From CAZJHX01 sp964545715 (lineage in GTDB: Bacteria; Myxococcota_A; UBA9042; GCA-2863065): a stretch of 62,646 nucleotides of DNA. A program made the position numbers and the translations under genes. Each line of letters opens with the position of its first letter. Positions within the stretch are counted from its first letter, which is position 1. Positions 7,637 to 15,952 of this stretch are shown piece after piece. The DNA lies in assembly GCA_964545715.1 (NCBI GenBank), contig CAZJHX010000056.1:1-62646 (forward strand), in the 5' to 3' direction. The notes below the pieces were generated by a model. The model did no database searches, had not been told where the DNA came from, and saw nothing but the letters and a program-made list of their open reading frames with translations.

Positions 7637-8509
7637 TCAGTCGACGACGGCCAAAGACGACGTGAGCATGTCCACTACAGTCGTCTCGATCTCGGCCATG
7701 TCGGCCGCGTCCAGGCGGGTAAACGCGCCGGCGGCGGCCTCGAAGGCGGCGTCATCCGGCTCGGCCTCCAGATAGGTGTAGCCGAAGCGCAGCGCCATCT
7801 GATTGGCCAGCTGCACGGCGGCGTGCATGGGGGAGCCCAGCGCGCCGTGATGGGTCCAGGCAAGCTCGACCAGCGACTGGGGGAAGCCCCAGCGCTCCAA
7901 GAACAAGCCGCCGACGTACCCGTGGTGCTCGCGGATCAAGCGCAGCACCGGCGAGCCCGGGTGAAAGGAGTCCGCGGCCTGTGGCGCGTCGTTGCAGAGC
8001 AGACGCACGAGGAGCGGCTCGCCGATGTTGTGAAACATGCCGGCCAGCATCGCCGTCTCGGGGTCGCAGCAGCGGGTCTCGCGGGCGATCTCGCGCGAGG
8101 CGATGGCCGTGTACAGCGTGTTGCGCCACATCTGGTGCAGCAGCACGTTCACTTTGTACGAGGTGTGGCGCATGAAGTTGCCGAGTACGACCGTGTCGAT
8201 GATGTTGGACACCACTCGGTTGCCCAGCCTCACCAGGGCCACGCGCAGGTCGGTGATCGGCCGCCAGGGCGTGTAGTAGAACGCCGAGTTGCACAGCTGA
8301 ATGACGCGCGCCGCCACGGCCGGCTCCATCTCGATGACCTTGAGCACCGCGTCGGAGGACAGCTCGGGGTCCATGCGCAGCTTCGTGATCTGGTTGTGCA
8401 GCGGCGACATCACCGGCAGCGTGGCCTGTCCGGTCTGAAGCGCCTTGAGGATCCAGGCGAGCCGATGCGCGCTCTGGAGGCTCGGGGTCGATACTTGTGT
8501 TGTGTTCAT
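7637..8509 (-). CDS. HDOD domain protein
   Basis: A 290-residue protein dominated by an HDOD domain: LPVMSPLHNQITKLRMDPELSSDAVLKVIEMEPAVAARVIQLCNSAFY, then ITDLRVALVRLGNRVVSNIID and MLAGMFHNIGEPLL. HDOD is an HD-superfamily fold usually lacking the metal-binding HD pair, and such proteins act in signalling rather than phosphohydrolysis. The start at 8509 is preferred because GGGGA lies 8 nt upstream; a GTG (8524) and an ATG (8518) lie just upstream. No GGDEF, EAL or receiver domain is fused. The start lies 37 nt beyond the stop of the upstream pcp gene. Confidence 0.87.
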   Translation of the reverse strand: MNTTQVSTPSLQSAHRLAWILKALQTGQATLPVMSPLHNQITKLRMDPELSSDAVLKVIEMEPAVAARVIQLCNSAFYYTPWRPITDLRVALVRLGNRVVSNIIDTVVLGNFMRHTSYKVNVLLHQMWRNTLYTAIASREIARETRCCDPETAMLAGMFHNIGEPLLVRLLCNDAPQAADSFHPGSPVLRLIREHHGYVGGLFLERWGFPQSLVELAWTHHGALGSPMHAAVQLANQMALRFGYTYLEAEPDDAAFEAAAGAFTRLDAADMAEIETTVVDMLTSSLAVVD

Positions 8510-8545
8510 TGTCGCCATCCCCACTCACCCGGGGATATCGGTGCG

Positions 8546-9136
8546 TCACAACATTCGCTTAACTACTTGTGTGATCGTTTCGACAATTACTTCTTGGGCC
8601 ACGCCCTCAAGCGGCACGTGAACGAAGGCCGCTGAGCTTGGGCAGCCCCACTGCTCGCGGTGGTGGCACCCCAGATAAAAGACCTGATTGCACAGAAACT
8701 CGCCGGCGTCCGTGCTGACCGAGATGGGATGTCCCTCGCGCGCCAGCTGGCCGGCGACCGCCGCGGCATCCAGGCTTGTTCCGTAGCTGTCCGGTGCGCC
8801 GTCCACGATCGGCCGACCGTCCGGGCTGTCGCCATCGTTGTCCGCCCCGGTCGCGCGCTCTGAGTTCACCGCCAGCGCCTCGATGTTGATGTCCGGGCGC
8901 GACGCGGCGACCCCAAGACCGACCCACACATCGGGGCGCACGCGGTCGAACAGCTGCTCCAGGGCCTGCCGAGTTCGCGCAAACGACACGGGCAGCACGG
9001 CCGTCACGATGCGGGGATCGGCGCGCGCCACCGCGGCCGCAATGTCGCCTGTCGGGTTGTGCTCGATCACCTTGCCGCTGCGGGTGGTGAAGCCCTCGAA
9101 TGCGGTGAGGAGCAGCACCTTGTCATCGGCGCGCAT
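8546..9136 (-). CDS. pcp: Pyroglutamyl-peptidase I (pyrrolidone-carboxylate peptidase)
   Basis: A 196-residue cysteine peptidase of family C15 that removes N-terminal pyroglutamate from peptides in the cytoplasm. With the start at 9136 the catalytic triad is Glu86 (INIEALAVN), Cys149 (AGEFLCNQVFY) and His173 (FVHVPL); the spacings of 63 and 24 residues match the known Glu81/Cys144/His168 of the Bacillus enzyme. GGTGA lies 5 nt before this ATG. Upstream ATGs at 9148 and 9157 are possible but the last would share bases with the divergent SDR start. Confidence 0.9.
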   Translation of the reverse strand: MRADDKVLLLTAFEGFTTRSGKVIEHNPTGDIAAAVARADPRIVTAVLPVSFARTRQALEQLFDRVRPDVWVGLGVAASRPDINIEALAVNSERATGADNDGDSPDGRPIVDGAPDSYGTSLDAAAVAGQLAREGHPISVSTDAGEFLCNQVFYLGCHHREQWGCPSSAAFVHVPLEGVAQEVIVETITQVVKRML

Positions 9137-9155
9137 GGCCGTCACCATATCAGCC

Positions 9156-9887
9156 ATGACACGGCGACTGGAAGACAAATGGGCCCTTATAACCGGGGCA
9201 GGGCGGGGCATCGGCCGAGCGGTAGCGCTGGCGTTGGCGGCTGAGGGCGCCAAGGTCGCGCTGGTAGCGCGGACGCGGGATCAGCTGGACGACGTCTGCG
9301 CCGAGTGCGAGGCCGCGGGCTCCGGCGGCGCGCTGGTGGTTACCGCCGACCTCTCGGACGGCCAGCAGGTCGATCAGCTGATCAAGGCGATCCTGACCAA
9401 CACGGGCGGTCGCATCGACATCCTGGTCAACAACGCCGGCATCATGAAGCCGGGCAACGCGCTGGACGGTGAGCCCGACGATTGGGAGACGATGTTTGCC
9501 GTCAACGTGCACGCCCCGATGCGCCTGACGCGCGAGCTGGCGCCGCAGATGGTCAGTCGCCGTGCGGGCACGATCATCAACATCGGCAGCGTCTCGGGTC
9601 TGGAGCCGATGAAGACGGGCTCAGCGTACGCCGCGACCAAGTGGGCCCTGCGCGGCTGGAGCCTCAGCTGCTACGAGCGCCTGCGCCACGACAACATCAA
9701 GGTCTGCCTGATCAACCCCGCGTTTGTGAACACGCTGATGGTCTCCCGGATCAGCGGAGTCATCCCCGAGAACATGCTCAAGCCCCAGGATGTGGCCGAC
9801 GCCGCCATGCTGGCGATCACCACCAGCGGTGCGTGCTGCCCCCAGGAGATCACCCTGCGCCTGACGCGGTCCGCGTACGCGGGTTAG
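9156..9887 (+). CDS. Short-chain dehydrogenase/reductase
   Basis: A 243-residue classical SDR. It has the NAD(P) motif ALITGAGRGIGRA near residues 9-20, the NNAG motif (ILVNNAGIM), the catalytic Ser in INIGSVSG and the YxxxK pair in SAYAATKWALRG. The Arg in the second strand (VARTRDQL) suggests NADP preference. The ATG at 9156 is read divergently from pcp with only 19 bp between starts, so promoters must overlap coding sequence. Substrate unknown. Its 3' end overlaps the convergent lipoprotein gene by 4 nt. Confidence 0.9.
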   Translation: MTRRLEDKWALITGAGRGIGRAVALALAAEGAKVALVARTRDQLDDVCAECEAAGSGGALVVTADLSDGQQVDQLIKAILTNTGGRIDILVNNAGIMKPGNALDGEPDDWETMFAVNVHAPMRLTRELAPQMVSRRAGTIINIGSVSGLEPMKTGSAYAATKWALRGWSLSCYERLRHDNIKVCLINPAFVNTLMVSRISGVIPENMLKPQDVADAAMLAITTSGACCPQEITLRLTRSAYAG

Positions 9888-11167
9888 CTCTCCGGGCAGG
9901 TCGCCACGCCCGCCTCGCAGGTGCATCCGGCCAGATTTGTGTCCAGCGCCGTCTCGCCGCCCGCTGCGATGGGCGCTGCCACCCAGTCCACCAGGCACTG
10001 CGGCAACACCAGGTTGCCGGTGATCGTCAGGTCGCCGTCCACGGTCTTCAGCGCCGGCAGGCTCAGCGACGCGAGCTGCGTGTTGTCCGTGATCTCGACC
10101 TCACCGGCGGTCGTCAGCGCGGGGAGCTCCAGCGCCGGCAGCCCGACCGTGCCGCTGACCAGCAGGCGCCCGCCGACCGTCTCCAGCACCGGAAATGCGT
10201 ACTCGGACGGGCCTGTGCCGAACTCGCTGCACGGCGCGCCGTCGCACTCTTCGGCCCAGGTGATTCGCAGCTCGTCGCCGACGCTCTTCAGGGACGGGTA
10301 CTGCGGGTTGGACGAGAACGGCCCCCCGCCCGCGATCAGCTTGCCGCCGATCGACTCCAGCTTTGGGGCGACCAGCTTCTGGAACTCTCCCCCGCCGGCG
10401 TAGAGATCACCGCCGATCGAGACCAGCGACGGAACCTCCAGAAACGAGAAGAACTGCTGCGACGGCGCCACGTTGCCGGCGACCGACTCCAGCGCGTTCA
10501 GCACCAGCGTATCCGTCCCGTCCGACGGCCCGATTTTGCCGGTCGTCACCAGGTCGGGGATGTGGACCTCCCACGCAATCATCTCGCCGCCCACCTCGAT
10601 ATCCCCCGCCGAGACGACGCCCGGAATCTGGATCTCGATGCCGGCTTTCTTGGACACGATCCCCAGCGTCAGCTCGATGGCCAGGGCGTCCAGCATGACG
10701 GTCACGTCCGTATCCGCGTAGGTAAACCACCCGACCAGGCTCTCCTTGAGCGCGGGGACGCTGAGCTTGTCGCCCGCGTCGACGCAGAACTGGAAGTTCT
10801 CCTCTGTCTTCTGCAGCGCCGGCAGGTCGACGGTATCCGCCTGCCCGTTGCACAGGTTCACCTCGATCATCTTCACGGTCGTGCAGTGCGCTATCGCTGC
10901 GATCTCCTCGGCGGTGCTCACCAGGAGGTTACCGGCACACGGATCCGGGGGAGGCCCCGAGTCCGCGACGTCAGTGGTGTCGGTAGTGTCCGGCGCGACG
11001 TCCATGAACACGTCTGGCGTGTCCTGAGGTGGCGCAGTCGTGTCTTTGGGAGCGGCCGCGTCCGAGCCCGCGTCGTCCGGCGCTGTCACATCAGCCGGCG
11101 TGACGTCCGCCGTCGTGCCGCAGCCAAGGGCCGCCGCCGCTGCCAGAATCGTCAATCGTCTCACCAT
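9884..11167 (-). CDS. Lipoprotein with receptor-L/LRR-like repeats
   Basis: A 427-residue lipoprotein: signal MVRRLTILAAAAALGC with lipobox ending ALGC, then an Asp/Thr/Pro-rich linker to about residue 75. The mature region is a series of roughly 20-residue units of the form L-x-x-V-x-G-x-L-x-I or LPALxTxxGxxxITxNxxL (for example PALKTVDGDLTITGN), resembling the beta-solenoid of receptor-L/leucine-rich-like domains. It contains paired cysteines near both ends. The ATG at 11167 shares its first base with the upstream kinase stop (TGATG), and GGGGGAG sits 5 nt before it; an ATG at 11170 is the alternative. Surface attachment or recognition is likely; no partner is visible. Confidence 0.72.
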   Translation of the reverse strand: MVRRLTILAAAAALGCGTTADVTPADVTAPDDAGSDAAAPKDTTAPPQDTPDVFMDVAPDTTDTTDVADSGPPPDPCAGNLLVSTAEEIAAIAHCTTVKMIEVNLCNGQADTVDLPALQKTEENFQFCVDAGDKLSVPALKESLVGWFTYADTDVTVMLDALAIELTLGIVSKKAGIEIQIPGVVSAGDIEVGGEMIAWEVHIPDLVTTGKIGPSDGTDTLVLNALESVAGNVAPSQQFFSFLEVPSLVSIGGDLYAGGGEFQKLVAPKLESIGGKLIAGGGPFSSNPQYPSLKSVGDELRITWAEECDGAPCSEFGTGPSEYAFPVLETVGGRLLVSGTVGLPALELPALTTAGEVEITDNTQLASLSLPALKTVDGDLTITGNLVLPQCLVDWVAAPIAAGGETALDTNLAGCTCEAGVATCPES

Positions 11168-11715
11168 CATGTCTCCCCCTGCTTCGCCAACCAGGTCGTC
11201 GTCTCCCGGCGCGAGCCCAGCCGCACAAACTCCAGGTCCGGCCACCGCGGATCGTCTGACGCCGCGCGATAACGCTGCCGGATCATCGAGTGGTTTCGCC
11301 AGGCCCACACCACGATCGAGCGCTCCGGATCCAGGCTCAGCAGGTTGGCCACCCGCTCCCTGTTGCCGTTCCACAGCGTCGTTCGCCGCAGGATCCGCTT
11401 CACCGTGCGCCCCAGCAGTGCGCGCATCATCTCGGCGCGCTCCGGGTCCAGCCAGACCACGCGGTCCGCCTCGCTCCAGATCAAATCGATCACGGCGCCG
11501 TAGTTGCCGTCGATCACCCACGCGTCATTTGCCGCCAGGAACGCTTTCACCCGCTCGCGCATTTCCTCAGACGCCATCATCTCCCAGCCCGCCTGGTGCG
11601 CCAGCGAGTCGAGCTCCAGGAGCGACACGCCCAGCTTGTCCGCCAGCGCCCGGGCCAGGGTCGACTTGCCGCTGCCGCTGTTGCCCACGATCGAGATGCG
11701 GTGTCCGGCGACCAT
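11167..11715 (-). CDS. P-loop nucleoside/adenylate-kinase-like ATPase
   Basis: A 182-residue P-loop protein with Walker A ISIVGNSGSGKSTLARALA at residues about 7-23. DAWVIDGNY and ADRVVWLDPERAEMMRALLGRTVKRI follow, the arrangement of FlaR-like or topology-modulation adenylate-kinase relatives. Arg-rich helices near the C-terminal half (RTVKRILRR) fit a lid with catalytic arginines. The start at 11715 is selected because Walker A then begins near residue 7; the frame extends further upstream only through the divergent histidine-kinase gene. The next gene is coupled by TGATG. The phosphate acceptor is unknown. Confidence 0.8.
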   Translation of the reverse strand: MVAGHRISIVGNSGSGKSTLARALADKLGVSLLELDSLAHQAGWEMMASEEMRERVKAFLAANDAWVIDGNYGAVIDLIWSEADRVVWLDPERAEMMRALLGRTVKRILRRTTLWNGNRERVANLLSLDPERSIVVWAWRNHSMIRQRYRAASDDPRWPDLEFVRLGSRRETTTWLAKQGET

Positions 11716-11745
11716 GAGGCGGCACCTAACATGGAGAGTTGACCA

Positions 11746-13074
11746 ATGCACCTCTCGAGTGGATGCTCCCTCAGTCAAATGCTGATGGACTCTCTCTACA
11801 GTCGCTTCGTACCCGACGCACTGGACGCCGATCCCGAGCGCCGGCGGCGGGCCCGCTTGCTGGTCGCCATGAGTACGATCGTTGCCGTCGGCTCCGCTGT
11901 GGTCGGCGCCGCCGGCTGGGTGGTCGAGGGCTCGATGAACCCCCGCGTGATCGCGCTGCTTGTCCTGGCGGTGCTGGGCGCCGCGACGCCGCTTGTGTTG
12001 CGTCACACCGGCCGTCTGCGTACCGGCACGCATGTGATCGCTCTGGCCGGGACCGTGATGATCGCGGTCAACGCGTACACCCTGGGCGGCCTGCACGGCG
12101 CGTCACTGGCCGCCTGCACGATGGTGATGCTGGTGACCTTCTTTTTGGGAGGCGCCGTGACAGCCGCCGTCTGGACCGGCATCGGGGCGACGCTCATCCT
12201 GACGTACTTCGCGCTAGACAGCGCCGGTCACGCCTTTCCTATGGCTATCGGTCCGCAGGCGGACGCGTTGATGAGCACGCTCTCGCTGCTGACCCAGATG
12301 AGCGTCGTCTATCTGTTTGCCTGGCTGTACGAGCGCGAGCGTACGCGCGCCACCGACGCGATCTCCTCGGCCCTGCAAGCCGCCGAGCAGGCCAACCAGG
12401 CGCTGGAGCAGCACGTGGCTGACCTGCAGTCTTTCGCACGTGCGGCCAGCCACGATCTGCGCGGACCGGCCGCGCGGGTCAAGACGCTGGCATCGATGCT
12501 GGCCCAGGATCATGGCGAGGCCATCGGACCTAAGGGTGAGCGGCTGCTGGACATGCTCGGCAGCTCGGCGACCAGCATGATGGCGCTGATCGAAGACCTG
12601 CTGGAGTTGGAGCGCGTGAAGGGAGCGGCGCTGAAGCGGTCCAAGACCGATCTCACCGGCGTGGCGCGGGCCATCATCGTCGACCTGCGCGCGGAAGATC
12701 CCGAGCGCGATGTCGACGTGTCCATCGCGGACGGCCTGACCGCAGACGTCGACCCGGGGTTGGCCCGCGTCGTGCTCGTCAACCTGCTGGGCAACGCCTG
12801 GAAGTACACGTCTAAGGCGGAGCAGGCGCACATCGAGCTCGGGTCTGACGACGGCGGATTTCACGTGCGCGACAACGGCGCCGGCTTCGACATGACCTAC
12901 GTCCACAAGCTCTTCGAGCCGTTCGAGCGACTTCACGGACAGTCTCAGTTTGCGGGAAATGGGGTCGGGTTGGCGACCGTGCACCGGATCATCGCTCGCC
13001 ATGGCGGCAGCATTACCGGCCGCAGCGGTGATGATGGTGGTGCGACCTTCTCCTTCGACTTCGGCAGCGCCTAG
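11746..13074 (+). CDS. Membrane sensor histidine kinase
   Basis: A 442-residue protein with about six hydrophobic membrane spans between residues 40 and 190 and no periplasmic loop of size, so the sensor is probably the membrane domain itself. A coiled-coil linker follows, then HisKA with FARAASHDLRGPAARVKTL (phospho-acceptor His236). HATPase_c is complete: N box VNLLGNAWKYT, G1 VRDNGAGFD, F box LFEPFERL and G2 GNGVGLATVHRIIARHGG. No response regulator is adjacent, so it is an orphan in this window. In-frame ATGs at 11779 and 11785 are alternative starts. It is divergent from the P-loop kinase gene by 30 bp. Confidence 0.9.
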   Translation: MHLSSGCSLSQMLMDSLYSRFVPDALDADPERRRRARLLVAMSTIVAVGSAVVGAAGWVVEGSMNPRVIALLVLAVLGAATPLVLRHTGRLRTGTHVIALAGTVMIAVNAYTLGGLHGASLAACTMVMLVTFFLGGAVTAAVWTGIGATLILTYFALDSAGHAFPMAIGPQADALMSTLSLLTQMSVVYLFAWLYERERTRATDAISSALQAAEQANQALEQHVADLQSFARAASHDLRGPAARVKTLASMLAQDHGEAIGPKGERLLDMLGSSATSMMALIEDLLELERVKGAALKRSKTDLTGVARAIIVDLRAEDPERDVDVSIADGLTADVDPGLARVVLVNLLGNAWKYTSKAEQAHIELGSDDGGFHVRDNGAGFDMTYVHKLFEPFERLHGQSQFAGNGVGLATVHRIIARHGGSITGRSGDDGGATFSFDFGSA

Positions 13075-14015
13075 AGCTCGATCGTGTCGCCCAGCAGGGT
13101 GCGGATGTCCGGGACAGCCTCGTCCGGCAGGAGCACCATGGCGTGCAGCGCCTCGATCGCGGCGTCCGGGCTGCGTGCGCTGAGCCGAAACTGGTCGCGC
13201 GCCCACACCTTGAACGGCTCTACCTCCGCGGAGCGACGTCGCAGCAGCAGGTGAAACGTGGCGGTCATGGCTGCGTCAAACCGCATCTGCCGTGTGATCG
13301 GGCTGGCGGGATTGGCCTTGAGCTCGGCGGGGATGTGGTGGCGCATGATGCGATTGGTGCGGTGCTGCACCAGCGCGAACAGCACTTGATAGAAGGCGTT
13401 ATGCAGCACGGGCGACACCGCGATGTGGTGGGTGCCCGAGGTCGGGTTGACTGAAAACGAGCGCGTGCTGAGCGCCTCCGCGGGAAACACCACGATCTGC
13501 TGTGGCGCGGAGCCGAAGAGCACGGTCACGAGCTTCAGCACCCGGTCCGAGAGGTAGCTCTCCATGCCCGCCCCGATTGGGGGGTTGGCGCGAAAGTACG
13601 CGTCCAGGTAGGTGTTGCGCTCGGTGGCGATGACCGACGTCAGAAGCTCGACCAGTTTGCTGCCGGCGCCGTCCGCCAGCGGGGCGATCGCGCGTCGGGC
13701 GAGAGGCGTGATCTGCGGCGGCGGGCCCTCCAGATCGATCAGGCTTTTCAGCGCCGACTCGCACAGCGTTTCGTCGCGGGCCACGATCGGCAGCAGCCCT
13801 AGCGCGGCGCGACCGCCGGCCTTGCGATACCGGGCGTGAAAGCGGCCGAAAGAGCGCGCTGGGCTCATGCGCGACGGCGGGCGCAGGCTGTCCGCCGCGC
13901 GCGTCCACGCCGCATTGAGGCATCCAGCGGGATCGGCGCCCAGGTCGAAGTGCGCCAGCACGTGGTAGTACGCGCGTACGTGGGCTGCCGACACGACCGT
14001 AACGGTGCTCTTCAT
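13071..14015 (-). CDS. Conserved-looking hypothetical protein
   Basis: A 314-residue soluble protein, no signal peptide or membrane span. It is mainly alpha-helical by composition, with Arg-rich segments (SFGRFHARYRKAGGRAALG, LLLRRRSAEVEPF) and a His-containing stretch (SGTHHIAVSPVLHNAFYQVL, VQHRTNRIMRHHIPAEL). I do not recognise a family. The ORF has coding-like third-position GC and overlaps the convergent histidine kinase by 4 nt, which supports it being real. Confidence 0.6.
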   Translation of the reverse strand: MKSTVTVVSAAHVRAYYHVLAHFDLGADPAGCLNAAWTRAADSLRPPSRMSPARSFGRFHARYRKAGGRAALGLLPIVARDETLCESALKSLIDLEGPPPQITPLARRAIAPLADGAGSKLVELLTSVIATERNTYLDAYFRANPPIGAGMESYLSDRVLKLVTVLFGSAPQQIVVFPAEALSTRSFSVNPTSGTHHIAVSPVLHNAFYQVLFALVQHRTNRIMRHHIPAELKANPASPITRQMRFDAAMTATFHLLLRRRSAEVEPFKVWARDQFRLSARSPDAAIEALHAMVLLPDEAVPDIRTLLGDTIEL

Positions 14016-14097
14016 CGCCGCCGAATGTAGCAGCCGCAGCTACCCGAACGCCACGCTGGTCCGGTTTATGTTGCGGTGTTGGGGCCCCGGCCAGATA

Positions 14098-15045
14098 ATG
14101 CGCCTCGTGAAAAACACTCAGGTCGTCCTTTTGGCAGCAGCCCTGGTCTGGGCCGCCCCTGCCGCCGCCGAGCCGTGCGGCGATGTCGCCCAGGAAGGCT
14201 ATTGCGACGGAAACAAGCGCATCTACTGCAACGCCAACGAGCTGCAAACTGAGGACTGCGCCCAATGCTGCGGCTGGGACGGCAACAACTACGACTGCAA
14301 GGAGTCCTGCCCTGACACCTGCGTTGAAGAGTGCCTGGAGGGGCTCGGCGTATTCGGCTGCTCGCTGCACAACACGCACGCGTGGACCTGCTACATGGGC
14401 GACGACGGCTGTACCAAGCGCGAGTACGTCAAGTGCGCCGAAAACGAGGTCTGCGACGAGGCCGGCAGCCACAAATGCGTCGACAAATCGCTGGTCAACC
14501 TGTGCGGCGGCGTCCCCGAGACCGGCAAGTGCGTGTCGGGGACCTTCAAGAAGTGCGTCGCGGGCGCCATCCAAGAAGACGACTGCGCCGGCCAGGGGAA
14601 GTCCTGCGTGGACGGGCTCGGGTGCTCCGGTGATTGCCCGCTGGAGTGCGCCGACGGCGAGAAGGGCTGCGGCGACAACGGCCAGGCGTGGAGCTGCCAG
14701 GCGGACCCGGTCACCAACTGCCTGGTCCGCGCGTCTAAGAACTGCGGCGCCAAGCTGTGCTACGAGGGCGACTGCAAGTACAAGCAGGAGATCGACGAGC
14801 TGGAGGCCGCCAAGAACGCCGAGCCGGAGCCGGAGCCGGACCTGGGTGCCGTGGCTGAGCCGCCGCCGACGAACAACGGAGGATGTTATCTGGGCGCGGG
14901 CCTGGGCGAGACCATCGGCGAGACCGCGGTCTGCACGCTGGCGACTCTGCTGGGCTTTATCCTGTTCTTGTCCATCGCGCGCCGCCGAGAGCCGGCGCGT
15001 CGCCGTCGCCGCGAAGGCAAGGCCTCTCAGCCACTACAGCGGTAG
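14098..15045 (+). CDS. Cysteine-rich secreted protein with C-terminal membrane anchor
   Basis: A 315-residue protein. A signal peptide (MRLVKNTQVVLLAAALVWAAPAAA) precedes about 210 residues with more than 30 cysteines in disulfide-style spacing (CGDVAQEGYC, CPDTCVEEC, CADGEKGCGDNGQAWSC). A Glu/Pro linker leads to NNGGC, a hydrophobic span (TLATLLGFILFLSIA) and an Arg-rich tail. That tripartite end resembles the Cys-containing MYXO-CTERM-type sorting signals of myxobacteria, so the protein may be processed and surface-anchored. Start at 14098 places the signal peptide correctly. Its 3' end overlaps the convergent lipoprotein gene by 12 nt. Confidence 0.75.
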   Translation: MRLVKNTQVVLLAAALVWAAPAAAEPCGDVAQEGYCDGNKRIYCNANELQTEDCAQCCGWDGNNYDCKESCPDTCVEECLEGLGVFGCSLHNTHAWTCYMGDDGCTKREYVKCAENEVCDEAGSHKCVDKSLVNLCGGVPETGKCVSGTFKKCVAGAIQEDDCAGQGKSCVDGLGCSGDCPLECADGEKGCGDNGQAWSCQADPVTNCLVRASKNCGAKLCYEGDCKYKQEIDELEAAKNAEPEPEPDLGAVAEPPPTNNGGCYLGAGLGETIGETAVCTLATLLGFILFLSIARRREPARRRRREGKASQPLQR

Positions 15046-15882
15046 GGCCAGTTCGAAGGCCGCGGTTGTCGTGCAGCTCGAGCCGTCCGGATGGGTCAAG
15101 ACCTCGGACAGTGTTCCCGAGATCGTCTGCAGGGTCATCTCGGCGCCGCCGTTGACCTCGCAGCTGACAAAGTCACCGCTCCACCACATCAGCGGCTGGT
15201 ATCCGAACACGTCGTCCAGCTCAGAGCCGACCAGCTCACCTGACAGCACCGGGTACCACGGGATCGTCAGCTCCAGCGTGCCGCCCGACAGCTGCGCGGT
15301 AGCCCAGGCGGTCTTTTCGTCGCCGGGCTCGTAGTACGGGCAGTCCGTCGCGGTCACAACCTGCACCCACATGCCCTCGACCTCGTCGAAGTCGTCGAAC
15401 GCGGGCTCGGTGTCTACGATGGGCTCGTCCACCGGCTCCTCGATCGGCTCGGGCTCATCCGCGGGCTCGTCCACCGGCTCGGGCTCACCCGCGGGCTCGT
15501 CCGCCGGCTCGTCTACCGGCTCCTCGACCGGCTCGTCGACCGTCTCCGCCTGCTCCGTCTCGTCCGCGGGCGTCGCCGTCTCCTGGGCGCTGGGCTCTTC
15601 CACGGGCAGCTGCTCAGCGCCCGGTTCGGGCTCTTTCTCAGGAGAGTCGGGCGCATCCGCCTCGGGGTCGCTCTGCGCCTCCTCCCCAGGCGACGGCAGC
15701 GTCTCCTCGGGCTGTTGCTCGTCACCTTCAGCGCTTGCGATGGGCAGCGCCGGGATCAACCCCATGCCGGGCGCTGCCGGTCCGGCCATCTCCAGCGGCG
15801 GCGCCAGCTGCTCGGTCTCAGCGTTTGAGATGCATGCGGTGGCCAAGAGCGCGCAGGCGCACACCAAGAGTGTCCTCTTCAT
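15034..15882 (-). CDS. Lipoprotein with Glu/Pro-rich low-complexity stalk
   Basis: A 282-residue lipoprotein: signal MKRTLLVCACALLATAC with lipobox LATAC. Residues about 55-170 are acidic low complexity, including degenerate repeats of VDEPADEP/VEEPVDEP that also appear as a short tandem DNA repeat at about 15.42-15.54 kb. The C-terminal 110 residues form a small globular domain with three cysteines (ATDCPYYEPGDEKTAW, DFVSCEVNGG, GSSCTTTAAFEL). GGAAGG lies upstream of the ATG. The stalk probably spans the periplasm or cell surface; the function of the globular domain is unknown. Confidence 0.75.
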   Translation of the reverse strand: MKRTLLVCACALLATACISNAETEQLAPPLEMAGPAAPGMGLIPALPIASAEGDEQQPEETLPSPGEEAQSDPEADAPDSPEKEPEPGAEQLPVEEPSAQETATPADETEQAETVDEPVEEPVDEPADEPAGEPEPVDEPADEPEPIEEPVDEPIVDTEPAFDDFDEVEGMWVQVVTATDCPYYEPGDEKTAWATAQLSGGTLELTIPWYPVLSGELVGSELDDVFGYQPLMWWSGDFVSCEVNGGAEMTLQTISGTLSEVLTHPDGSSCTTTAAFELALPL

Positions 15883-15952
15883 AAAACCCTTCCCTCGATG
15901 TGGAGACTTGACCCGCTGTCAGCCTACGAATCCAGGCCGCGCGGATCCAATA

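Noticed and set aside
11716..12096. N-terminal extension of the P-loop kinase frame
   Set aside because: It is antisense to the histidine kinase and has no recognisable sequence; the Walker A position supports the start at 11715.
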